In this document: piece by piece, positions 1-10,000 of the stretch
Position numbering within the stretch: the stretch's first letter is position 1
Layout of the letters: every line of letters begins with the position of its first letter
Program-made: the position numbers and the translations under genes
Notes under the pieces: model-generated
Database searches by the model: none
What the model was told of the DNA's origin: nothing
What the model saw: only the letters and a program-made list of their open reading frames with translations
NCBI GenBank assembly: GCA_037783545.1
Contig: JBBELK010000376.1
Location: 682,001 to 746,000 of the forward strand
Reading direction: 5' to 3'
Origin: Henricia sp. BOLD:AAB3569
Lineage: Eukaryota > Echinodermata > Asteroidea > Spinulosida > Echinasteridae
DNA: 64,000 nt

Positions 1-1046
1 CTGCGAGGTGGATGTTTGGTGCTCAATTTCCTTCTTGAAGTCAGTAAGCTTGTCCTCGAAGTAGGACCTGAACGAGTCCAATAATTCTAAAAATGGAGAA
101 TTAGTCCCGGAATTGCCCGAGCACACAGCGTATTTTATTCAGACATTCCGCTGTATGGTAACACGGCGTTGAGAAAGAAAATTTAGTACATCCTGTCTGT
201 GGCGTGCGAAAAACATAAGTGACCAATGCGCTCAAGCATGCATGTTTATACTGCTTTGCTACAATTGTTATTCAATGCACTACTGCACCTGTGCCCCAAG
301 TATGCGACACGCTCCTGCTTCTTTAAAAAATACATTTGCAAATTTCCAATGAAAATTTATAACAAGCGAAATTAAATTCTTCAAAACGTCAAAAGATACA
401 CCACTTACACAGTGCGCCCTCTATACTCTTTAAGCACAGCCCAGAGGTCGACATGTTTGAAAATTATCCCTCCACTGCGGTGGCCAAATAGAGCACTTTC
501 CTGCCCTCATTTTAGCTACAACGAGTTGCAAGCCCACCGACCAGGCTGTGTGTCAGCATGCAGCCGTTTCTTCACCTCCTATTAGATTTGGGGTTCCTAA
601 AGCGATTTATCCAGAAATTTATCAAACCCGGAGGCCGGAGGTACCCGGAGGTAGATTGTTTTTTTGCCCGAGGTTGATGTAAAGTTTACGTCAGTGCTAG
701 AGGAGATCTGCAAACAAGGGAAACGATACTGTTAATTACAAAGTTGCACGATTTTACACATTAACATTAATGGCAACATAATGACATCAATTATGGCATG
801 ATAAATATTCAGTCATAGATTCACACCTTTTTGTCGGTGCCTTGCGTGTACTTTTACTCTATTGCGTCGCGGTCAGTGATCTATGGTTTGCCGCCAACGC
901 TGCACCACTGTCTGAAGTTAACCGCCGTACCGTTTTTGCATTGTCTTAATGCCGCCCAAGTCACGGTCTAAGCGGTTAAAAGCAGCAGCGCTTGCTTAGT
1001 TGGCATCATTTTCACTCTGCCAAGCATTCTGTAGATAACTCGTGAT
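1..1046. other. Upstream flank of nanos, no gene seen
   Basis: AT-rich sequence with no ORF or RNA gene I can support. It must contain any promoter and 5' UTR of the nanos-like gene that follows. A pyrimidine-rich stretch ending in AG around 1065-1085 could be a 3' splice site, so an upstream non-coding exon is possible but not shown. Confidence 0.5.
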
Positions 1047-1643
1047 ATGTACATGTATTCCTGCAGCTCTCTTTTCCTCCAAGAGGTCACTGAGATGGTC
1101 ACCGAGCCAAAACAGTTTGACCGTTTTCGTGATTATTTCGGCCTTGCCAGTCTCATCACCAAGACACGTTCTCCTTATACCAAGACCAACTCGGAATCGC
1201 AACCATCCCAAGATCACGTCTTTCAGCACCAGGCTCAAGACAAGAAACCAAGCCAACAGGCCAGCAGCAGCGACAGCGGACCCGTTACCGGGTTCCGTCC
1301 TTTTACCATCGATGAGCTGGAACGAGAGGTCCAACCGCCTCGACGGGAAAATCGCTGGGTGGTCAAACCCACCTGGTGCGTCTTCTGTAAGAACAACGGA
1401 GAGAGCGAAGCAGTGTTCACCTCTCACGCGCTCAAGAACGGCCATGACAAGACAGTCTGTCCAAGACTTCGGGCATACATCTGTCCGCTGTGTGGAGCTA
1501 GCGGAGATGACGCCCACACCGTTAAGTACTGTCCGACCAACCTGGGAAGTCTTCAGCCAGAACCGTCCAAGACAGCCACCAACCTAGGGGTGTTCATCAG
1601 CGACAGGATGCTTTCCTCGATTGGTTCAACAATTTCGGTGTAA
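1047..1643 (+). CDS. nanos: Nanos homologue (CCHC-type zinc finger translational repressor)
   Basis: The 198-residue protein carries the complete Nanos zinc finger. The first finger is C111, C114, H127, C138 (C-X2-C-X12-H-X10-C) and the second is C146, C149, H157, C162 (C-X2-C-X7-H-X4-C), including the family-typical [18 protein letters not shown] stretch. Residues 24-36 ([13 protein letters not shown]) resemble the N-terminal NOT1-interacting motif that recruits the CCR4-NOT deadenylase in known Nanos proteins. The middle is Ser/Gln/Pro-rich and probably disordered. Nanos proteins act with Pumilio on mRNA 3' UTRs in germline and stem cells. The coding region is one exon, as is common for nanos. 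The first ATG is 1047, but Met17 (1095) has the better context (GAG before, G after) and lies just before the conserved motif, so it may be the true start. Confidence 0.93.
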   Translation: MYMYSCSSLFLQEVTEMVTEPKQFDRFRDYFGLASLITKTRSPYTKTNSESQPSQDHVFQHQAQDKKPSQQASSSDSGPVTGFRPFTIDELEREVQPPRRENRWVVKPTWCVFCKNNGESEAVFTSHALKNGHDKTVCPRLRAYICPLCGASGDDAHTVKYCPTNLGSLQPEPSKTATNLGVFISDRMLSSIGSTISV

Positions 1644-1828
1644 CTTGTACCAACAAAACATCCAAAAAGAGAATTTCTGCCATTTGCTAATAATACGTCT
1701 TATTACATTGATCTATACATTTTTAAAAACTTAAAACAAAACAAAACAAACAACGAGTTCCGTCCGTACTACTGGCTGTGCTCGTAAATATAAGGGGGCT
1801 TTTCCGATTGCTTTTCGTTCTGGCTCAG
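1644..1828 (+). other. Likely nanos 3' UTR / spacer before the array
   Basis: A-rich, with no clear AATAAA. The sequence cgtaaata near 1783-1790 is one base from a Pumilio element (TGTANATA), which would fit nanos autoregulation but is weak. The 7SL array begins directly after this stretch. Confidence 0.35.
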
Positions 1829-2067
1829 CTCTTTTCTTGTTTTCGTTCTCTCAGAAAAAGGAGCGAATACTTCCCAACGAGACCGCCTTTGGGTTGCCAC
1901 AAAGAGCGCAGCTGTAAAGGTGGTCTTGGCTGAGCTTTATAACCTAACAAGCATAAATGTTCGGCCACTGTTGGGGACGATATTTTATTTGTCATCGTTG
2001 GAATAATTAATTATATTGCAGTCTTGTGAACTAGTGTTGATGCTGCCACTGACTTGTTTGATCGAAG

Positions 2068-2117
2068 GTCGTTAGGGCCGAGTGGATAAGACGTTGTACT
2101 TGAAATCCAAAGGGATT
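2068..2117 (+). pseudogene. tRNA-Ser fragment (3' half deleted)
   Basis: The 5' half through the anticodon arm (cttgaaa loop, TGA anticodon) is followed directly by post-tRNA spacer; variable loop, T arm and acceptor 3' strand are missing. It has several private substitutions, fitting an array-edge relic. Confidence 0.75.
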
Positions 2118-2198
2118 TGTTGAAGGGTCTTCTGGTTTTTTTTGTCGGGTAAGGTATTTGAGAAAAGTTCATGAGAATATATTTGCAACTGCTCACTG

Positions 2199-2501
2199 GC
2201 TAGGCGTTGTGGCGTGCGCCTGTAATCCAGCCACTTTGCAAACCGGAGTTGGCGGATTGCATGAGTTCGGGAGTCCCTGTGGGTTTGTTTCTACTGTGAC
2301 GATCGGGTGTCCACGCTGAGCTCGGCATCGGCATGGTCAATCTGGCGAAGGCCGGGGAGACCAGGTTGACTGAGGAGGGGCGAACCAGTCCAGGGCGGAA
2401 ACGCAGCAGACAAAAGTCCCCGTGTGGAGCAGCAGCGGGACCGCACTCGAGAACAGTAGTCTACTCGCAACCCGGACAATAAGGTGAGACCCAACTCTTT
2501 T
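2199..2501 (+). ncRNA. 7SL: 7SL (SRP) RNA, left outlying copy
   Basis: Full length (303 nt) with UGUAAU and the complete S domain. It differs from the core consensus at several places, e.g. gctagg at the 5' end and gggagacc in helix 6. It ends in TTTT. Its upstream tRNA is truncated. As the most divergent complete copy on the left, it may be a relic. Confidence 0.85.
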
Positions 2502-2656
2502 CTTTTTTTCGTTCTCTCAGAAAAAGGAGCGAATACTTCCCAACGAGGCCGCCTTTGGGTTGCCACAAAGAGCGCAGCTGTAAAGGTGGTCTTGGCTGAG
2601 CTTTATAACCTAACAAGCATAAAGTTTGGCCACTGTTGGGGACGATATTTTATTTG

Positions 2657-2682
2657 TCGAGAACAGTAGTCTACTCGCAACC
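2657..2682 (+). pseudogene. 7SL 3'-end fragment (left piece)
   Basis: Array spacer ending at 2656 jumps directly to the 7SL 3' domain (tcgagaacagtagtctac...), which is then cut by the insertion that starts at 2683. The fragment resumes at 5135. Confidence 0.75.
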
Positions 2683-2746
2683 TAGTCTTTCGGAAAGACT
2701 GCCTTTTTGCGCGCAATACACGATGTACATAGACTATTCACCATTG

Positions 2747-2765
2747 GCCGCCAGAGGGCGCACCT
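2747..2765 (+). repeat. Subterminal inverted repeat, left; CTCF-like motif
   Basis: The sequence gccgccagagggcgcacct is matched in inverse orientation at 5071-5089 with one mismatch. With its flank it also resembles the CTCF core (CCNSYAGRKGGCRS). Confidence 0.6.
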
Positions 2766-4023
2766 GAAATACAGTCGAAAAGACAGTCTTTCATATTCCG
2801 TATAAATCGCTCGCAAAATACCGAGCGAATTCCTGGCATACCTTTGTGTGACACGTTGAAATGCGTGACGTCATCTAATTTCCATAATTCACAACAGCTC
2901 TGGTCTGTCTGGTACCCAGAGTACACACTGGACAGGACAGTGCATACAAATGTCGCTGCTTTTCCAGTCGCTGATCGCAAACATGATATGAGGCAAACAC
3001 GTTGTCCACGGACAAAGCTATCTTGCGCGTTGCACTCAGTGGCTCGCCTGTACCGTACGTCCGGGCCTTGCCGCTTGCCGGCCTGCGTTGCTCGTACGGT
3101 GGGGTTAGACCCGTGAACGGGTCTACGGTCGGGTGTGATGATTGGGCGGCCAGTGAAGACGAAGCATTTTCGTTCCAAGTTGGGAATCGAAAAGTTCAAA
3201 GGCTATCAAAGACTGGCATTTAGAGATTTTCTTGGGGCATTTTCTGCTTGGTCACGATTTTATTTCATCGCTTACGCATGGAGGAAGAAAACGACTGGGA
3301 TTGTTTTCTTCTCCTCTATACTATGGCATGCTTGTCATATTATTGGCTTCGGTAAAAAAAAAAAGTGCTAAACGATTTCAGAGAAGTTATCCACTACTAG
3401 TTTTCACTAAAATGACTTGCAAGCATCAGTTAGTTCAGATATGATAGAAAAAAACCAAAATTTAGGAGTGAATTAATCTGAGTGAAGAACCACCTACTTT
3501 CTTAAAAACTACTAATTTCACTCACTATCACATGCTTTGTACACAATGTTTGAAGTAATTGTACATTACAAAAGTAATTGTACATTTTCTAAAGTCAAAT
3601 ATGACCCATTTGATTTTCATTTAGGCCAACAAAAAATAAGCCAAATTGTTGTGACCCAAGGATCGACCTTTTACGGCCTATTTAAAACAATACTTTTTTT
3701 TCTGATTCTTCGTGCATGTTTTTGTTTTTACAGCAAGCAGAATTGCAGAAAATTAATTAGAGCAACTTGCTTGCATAAGCCTCCGAAAATATACTGGAAT
3801 AACGTTTAATGGAACAAATTTAAATTTGATGTTTATTAGTTTACTAAATGTTTAAAATTTAACAATTTTCAGTGCTTTGAGGAGAATGCTTTGAGAAGGC
3901 CCATTAATTTTGTGGATATGAAGCTATTTTTACGAATTCCAGGGAACAACAGCAAACTACTTTGTAGATAGGACAGAAGCCCTTGAAGGAAATTTGCACA
4001 GTTTGGTTAACTAAAAACAAAAT

Positions 4024-4685
4024 GGAAATGTTCGTCAACATTGTCTGATTCATTAGTTTAATATTTGCAGAAATAATTTGAATTTTTAGGTTGAATTCCA
4101 TATCCGACCACTTATAAACGTCTTTATTCTGTAAATGAAAAATAAACAATGCATGTTAGAACAAGTTTGATGATAAAAATGAGAAATAAAATTATGACAT
4201 GTCTGATTTTAGGCCCCCAACCTGGATTTCCATTGTTATAAAAACATGTAAAATTTTAGTTTAGTTGTAAAAACCATGGTGTAAAAACTAAGAGAGGAAT
4301 TTTCATGATTTTTTAATTTTTTCCCACTGCTGTCCAACATTGTCCAAGGAAATGTTCGTCAACATTGTCTGATTCATTAGTTCAATATTTCACTTAAAGT
4401 GCAGAAATAATTTGAATTTTTAGGTTGAATTCCATATCCGACCACTATAAACGTCTTTATTTTGTATTAAATGAAAAATAAACAATGTATGTTAGAACAA
4501 GTTTGATGATAAAAATGAGAAATAAAATTATGACATGTCTGATTTTAGGCCCCCAGCCTGGATTTCCATTGTTATAAAACCATGTAAAATTTTAGTTTAG
4601 TTGTAAAAACCATGGTGTAAAAACTAAGAGAGAGAAATTTTCATGATTTTTAGATTTTTTCCCACTGTTGTCCAACATTGTTCAA
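4024..4685. repeat. 324-bp tandem duplication, two copies
   Basis: 4024-4347 and 4348-4685 are near-identical direct copies (both start ggaaatgttcgtcaac and end with tgtccaacattg). Small indels separate them, e.g. extra cacttaaagtg in the second copy. AT-rich, non-coding. Confidence 0.85.
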
Positions 4686-5070
4686 TGTTTTGGCCATGGC
4701 ATTGGGTCTTAAATCTACACGGACAGGCACCCCCGGCCGGGGACAGGAAGTCACCGGGCTGGGCTGGGCGCGCACTCGTACCGAGAAATGCCGCTTCTCG
4801 GCAGGCAATGCACCACGGTCACTGCACGAAAACGGCCCGATATCATTTTCGCGCGGCACGGTGAATCACTAGCACTGCACACGTACAAAATGTACACGGC
4901 AAGTTACCATCCCACATGACCTAATTATGGAGGCATCGCTTTCTCTTCTACGCAGGCGCCCATAATTTTTGACCTTGCTGTTTAATTATTCATGTGCTTC
5001 CATTAAGGTTATCGAACTTTTTTCTTACGGAGTAATCAAGACCAAGTTTTCGAGTTCACGTTGTAAGTGT

Positions 5071-5089
5071 AGGTACGCCCTCTGGCGGC
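5071..5089 (-). repeat. Subterminal inverted repeat, right; CTCF-like motif
   Basis: Inverse match to 2747-2765 (aggtacgccctctggcggc on the + strand). The two sites face each other across about 2.3 kb. Confidence 0.6.
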
Positions 5090-5134
5090 TAAAATGAACA
5101 ATGTGGGGATCGCGAACTCGGTCTTGCATCAAGA

Positions 5135-5175
5135 CTACTCGCAACCCGGACAATAAGATGAGACCCAACTCTTTT
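5135..5175 (+). pseudogene. 7SL 3'-end fragment (right piece)
   Basis: Continuation of the fragment interrupted at 2682. It runs through gagacccaactctttt, the normal 7SL 3' end, and into ordinary array spacer. Confidence 0.8.
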
Positions 5176-5408
5176 CATTTTTTCGTACTCTCAGAAAAAA
5201 AGAGGCGAATACTTCCCAACGAGGCCGCCTTTGGGTTGCCACAAAGAGCGCAGCTGTAAAGGTGGTCTTGGCTGAGCTTTATAACCTAACAAGCATAAAG
5301 TTTGGCCACTGTTGGGGACGATATTTTATTTGTCATCGTTGGAATCATTACTGATATTGCAGTCTTGTAAACTAGTGTTGATGCTGCCACTGACTTGTTT
5401 TATCCAAG

Positions 5409-5489
5409 GTCGCGGTGGCCGAGTGGTTAATGCGTTGGACTTGAAATCCAATGGGATGTCCTGCGTAGGTTTGAATCCTGCCCACGACG
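5409..5489 (+). tRNA. tRNA-Ser(UGA)-like, best-preserved anticodon stem
   Basis: TGA anticodon in the loop CTTGAAA with a fully paired stem (TTGGA/TCCAA), unlike core copies. A box TGGCCGAGTGG is intact. The T loop reads TTTGAAT, losing the invariant C, and the acceptor stem has a C-A mismatch, so function is doubtful. Confidence 0.65.
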
Positions 5490-5580
5490 GTTTGTGATTT
5501 GTTGAATGGTCTTCTGTTTTTTTTGTCGGGTAAGGTATTTGAAGAAACGTTCATGAGAAAATATTTTCAACTGCTCACTG

Positions 5581-5882
5581 GCTGGGCGTTGTGGCGTGCG
5601 CCTGTAATCCAGCCACTTTGGAAGCCGGGGTTGGTGGATCGCATGAGTTCGGGAGTCCCTGTGGGTTTGTTTCTACTGTGCCGATCGGGTGTCCACGCTG
5701 ATCTCGGCATCTGCATGGTCAATCTGGCGAAGGCCGGGGTGACCAGGTTGACTGGGGAGGGGCGAACCTGTCCAGGGCGGAAACGCAGCAGACAAAAGTC
5801 CCCGTGTGGACAGCAGCGGGACCGCACTCGAGAACAGTAGTCTACTCGCAACCCGGACAATAAGGTGAGACCCAACTCTTTT
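5581..5882 (+). ncRNA. 7SL: 7SL RNA copy
   Basis: 302 nt. It shares tgtgccgatcggg, catctgcatgg and the one-base-shorter gtgtggacagcag with the copy at 24461, so these two are recent relatives despite lying 19 kb apart. Confidence 0.92.
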
Positions 5883-5932
5883 CTTGTTTTCGTTCTCTCA
5901 GAAAAAGGAGCGAATACTTCCCAACGAGGCCG

Positions 5933-5952
5933 CCTTTGGGTTGCCACAAAGA
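5933..5952. repeat. Target-site duplication, 3' side of Tx1 LINE
   Basis: The 20-bp cctttgggttgccacaaaga is identical to 12931-12950. It is a normal part of each array spacer and forms a small hairpin (CTTTG/CAAAG). Confidence 0.95.
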
Positions 5953-7064
5953 CTTTTTTTGACTTTTCAAAAGGACATCTTTATTGCATCTTCAGTAATG
6001 ATAACAATAATATTTACAAAGTAAAAAACGAAAACATAAGATTAACACAAAGATGCAAAATCTAAGTCAAAATAAGTACATAGATATATTAGTGAACAGA
6101 ATAATTGATTTGGTATTTAGTAAAGTAACATAATAAGTTGAACACATTGTAGGTCTCATTAGGGATAGTAAATAGGAAACTATGTTACTTGAATATACTT
6201 TTAAACAAATAAGAAAATAACTGATCAACAAAACAAAATAGTTCATAATACATGTTAAATCATGAAACAAAGGCGTATTTAAACATACACAAGTGGCGCT
6301 CCACTTACAAAGAAGAAAAAAGACGATACATTCTTGACAACAACACAGAGAAAGAAGGAGAGAAGAAAAAAGTGGGTACCCATCCGGGGAGGAATGGGTA
6401 GGGAAGGCCAGGGGCCGCCAACCACAGCATGCGGGCGCAATGCGCCCGCAAGTGGCGACCTCCGTCCACGGGGGTAGGAGGAGGGACGTGTTGTTGTCAC
6501 TTAGATTGGATTAGAAAAAAACAAGAAGAAAGAAAACAGAAGAGAAACATGAGTGAAGACTGAGAGGGGATCACCAATGCCCGGACCGGAGGCTACGCCA
6601 TGTCTCGACAAAAGCCGAGCAGCCGATCCGGACACTAGCAAGGAGATTCACGTCAGCAAGCCCGCCCCCACACCGGAGGGACGGGCAAGCCGACGCAACA
6701 TAAAAAGAAAGACAAAAAGACAAAATAAAGAGCGGGGGTTGGGGCGGACGCCGGTGCCCAGATCGGAGGCAACTGCCATGTCTCGACAAAAGCCGAGCAG
6801 CCGATCTAGACACCAGCAAGAAGATTTACGCCAGCAAACCCACATCCAGACCGGAGGTATACACCATGTCTCGACAAGTCGAGCAGCCGATCCAGGGGCA
6901 AGAGAGCCGACGCAAAATCCCAGGACAAAAAAAGGGGGGAAATTATAAAAAAAAAAGACAGAATGGCTCGAAACCCGGAAAGCGTGGCATACAGCCTGTC
7001 TCGCTAAAAGCGAGCAAACGCTCCGGGAGACGAGCCGAAGAAGAGTCACAGGGAAATATGAAAG
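5953..7064 (-). other. Tx1 LINE 3' UTR
   Basis: 1.1 kb between the ORF2 stop and the A-rich end. The GC-rich part (6580-7040) holds three copies of a short motif able to form a hairpin, and the distal part is AT-rich. Small ORFs here are not supported as genes. Confidence 0.75.
6597..6892 (-). repeat. Direct repeats in LINE 3' UTR with hairpin motif
   Basis: Copies at 6597-6628, 6775-6806 and 6863-6892 share catgtctcgacaaaagccga and then gcagccgatc, and each is preceded by a ccggaggc-type box. CTCG/CGAG can pair around the aaaagc loop. The third copy lacks three bases of the loop. These could be recognition structures for the element's own reverse transcriptase, which is an inference. Confidence 0.7.
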
Positions 7065-10000
7065 TTATATCAACCACGTCATCATACCGTTGTTGTATTC
7101 AAAGATTGCGTTGTTAATTGACCATTTTTGGTGAAAACGAGGGAGATTGTTGATTGATTTGTAAAATGAGAAATTTATTAGAATTTTGAATTTGAGATTG
7201 TGTTTCCAGATGATGAGAGGGTCGACGAAGTGAGAAGTATGGTAGAGAAAATAGATGGTGTTTTTGCAGCTGATGAGAGAATTCGACAATCGAACTGTCT
7301 CCTTGCTGCGACTCTTCGCGTGCGGGATGAGGGCCCAGTAGAGGTCAAAGTTCAGTTGTGTAGAAGGAAGAAGGCGACTTAGCATCTGATGAAGAGTTGT
7401 GAGGATTGGCTGGATTGCTGGGCAGGTGATGAATAGGTGCTTGATTGAGCCCGGCTCTCCGCACCATCCACAGGAAGCAGATCTGTCGGGTATGATGTGA
7501 CTTAGTACAGCAAGCGATGGAAGGATGTTGTGAAAAAGCTTGAACTGTACGTCGTCCTCTTTCTTTGTTGAGTGCAGGTGATATAATTGTTTCCATTGAA
7601 TGGAAGTTCCAGGATTCAGAAAGCCGTTTTCATGCCAGTGTGAAGATAACGGAGAAGACGAAGTGTTGAAGATATTGTAGATGACTTTGGATGGTGCGGA
7701 GAGTCCATTTTGTATTGAAGAGAAGACAAAATTGACGGGAGTGTCCGGAAATGGTGGGAGAGCGCAGAGTTGAGAAACGGGAAGACGACATCCATTAACG
7801 CAGAAGACAGTTGGGAAGTGCTGAAGTAGTGACAGATGGATACGGTGAAGATCTTGTTCAAGAAGACGAAGCGAGGGTGGGCGGAGTCCTTGGAGGGGGA
7901 AATGGAAGGTCCGGGCGTCAATCCAGAGAGCGGTGTTAAAGTCGATGAGATGGCGGACGAGAAGAATACCGCACGCTTTGAGCCGCAGGGGAGGCATAGC
8001 GTCACCATCAGCTGCATCATTAAGTAGGCTAGCAATTGGTAAATTAATGACGTGGTTGATATTGTCAGGTCGCGTTTCCAATCGAGCCCCGGACGCCGTC
8101 CAGGCACGCAGTATGTCACTGTAGAAGCAGGGAAGGCGAGAGTGGAATTTCGGATCAGTGTTGAAGTGAAAAAGTTGGAAATCATAACCCAGTTTCTTGT
8201 ACTGTCTTAAGAAATGGCGGAAGAGTAGGAAACTGGGATGGGGGGAGAGGTCGAGAAAACGTTGTATAGTGCGAAGTCGAAATGTCATAATGCGTGCCTG
8301 GAGGCGTGCCAGACCCATCCCTCCATTGTCAGGTTTTTGATACAAAAGTTCCTTTTTAAGGTGGTGCTGCTTGCGGGACCAGACGAAATTGACAAGACTT
8401 TCTTGGAGTTCACGGATAACATTGTCTGGAGGAGAAAGAACAGCAATGCAGTGGAAGATTTTTGAAGCGGCAAGTTGATTAGCAATTAAAACTTTTCCTT
8501 TGAAAGAAAGAGAGTAAAGACGGTGAAACCAGGAATTAAGAGTTTTGTTAAGTTTTTCTTTGCATTTAATCCAGTTTTGTTTTATGTAGTTATTTGTGTT
8601 CCCAAGGTGAACTCCAAGAAAGGCAAGTCCTTCGCTATTCCAAGAAAAACCCAGAGGATTGTCTTTCCGTCCGGTCCAGGATCCGACCCACAATCCCTGG
8701 GACTTCCGGGTATTGAGACATGCAGAAGAGGCGCTGCTAAAGAGGTCATATACCTCTTCAGCAACGTTAAAGCCTGCGTCGGAGGTGATAAAGAGAGACA
8801 CGTCGTCTGCGTACGCCGACACAGAGACAGATGAGTTTGTATCAGGAATATGAAACGAATAGGGAGAAAGTTTTAGTCTAAGTTTATTGATGAGTGGTTC
8901 AATGGCGATTGAGTACAGCAGCCCCGAGAGCGGGCATCCCTGCCTTATTCCTTTCTCAAATGGGAAAGGAGAGGTCAGGGAGCCACCGACCTTAACAAGG
9001 CTCTCGGCGCTGCCGTACAAAATGTCGATGTGTCGGATGAAACGATCCCCAAAGCCCATGGCCCTCATTGTGTTAAACAAGTAGCCGTGGTCAACGTTAT
9101 CAAAGGCTTTCTTCTGATCAAGGTTGACCACGGCTAAAGGCAAGTCATTAGCATTAAAGTAAAATAAAATATCCCGAATTAAATTTAAATTATCATATAT
9201 TGATCGGCCCGGGACACAGTAGGTCTGGTCGGGGCCGTCGACGCTGCCAATGCATTGCTTTAACCTGCCGGCAAGCAACTTGGCAAAAATCTTGTAGTCA
9301 GTGTTTGAAAGGGAGACGGGCCGCCAATTGGTAATATCGGCCAAGTCACCCTTCTTGGGCAAAAGGGTGATGACAGCACGTCTCAAGGAATGAGGAAGGG
9401 AACCTGAGGAGAAGGAAGCGTTGAGAACGGCAAGAAAATCATTTTTGAGAGTGGGCCAGAAGCACTGACAAAATTCTGAAGAGAGGCCGTCAAGACCGGG
9501 CGTTTTGTTTTTGCCAAGTTCCCTGACGGCGAGGTCGAGTTCCTGCAGAGATAGAGGGCGCTCGAGGTCCTCTGAGTCTGCAGGGTCAAGTTGATTTAAT
9601 CCAATTAACAGTTCGCCGAGGGCGCTCTTGTCTGTTGGAGTAGAAGTGTAGAGGGACTGGTAAAAGTCATGGATATGGGTTTTGATTTCTTTAGGATTAT
9701 CGGTGATTTGCCCAGTGGCAAGACGAATTCTAGAGATGTGTTTAGAAGCAGAGTTGTTTTTTTCCAAGTTGAAGAAGAATGTGGAGCAGGTGTCAGTTTC
9801 ATTAGTGAATTTGAAGCGGGATCTGACAAGAGCGCCCTCCGCTTCACACTTTAACAGAAAATTTAAATTGTCCCTATGCCCCTTAAGAGCGTCTCTTATT
9901 TCTAAAGTGAAGTCTGGCGCAGACTGAAGATCGTTTATTTTTTTGTTAAGTTGAAAGAGTGTTTGACGTTTTTGGCGAGCGATTTTACTGCTATACATCT

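Larger units (their letters stand above)
2683..5134. mobile_element. 2.45-kb insertion into a 7SL fragment
   Basis: The 12-bp sequence ctactcgcaacc is present on both sides (2671-2682 and 5135-5146), and joining the flanks restores contiguous 7SL sequence, so this segment was inserted. Near its ends are 19-bp inverted repeats (2747-2765 and 5071-5089, one mismatch). No transposase ORF is visible. It contains a GC-rich patch near 3000-3130, another near 4725-4860, and a 324-bp tandem duplication. It could be a non-autonomous DNA element or a composite; the class is unresolved. Confidence 0.6.

Noticed and set aside
2738-3199. Open frames of up to 153 codons in the GC-rich part of the 2.45-kb insertion
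   Set aside because: No recognisable domain, overlapping frames on both strands, no codon-level signal I can see.
6553-6948. 131-codon ORF in the LINE 3' UTR
   Set aside because: Low-complexity Arg/Lys/Pro-rich product made by the direct repeats; antisense to the element.
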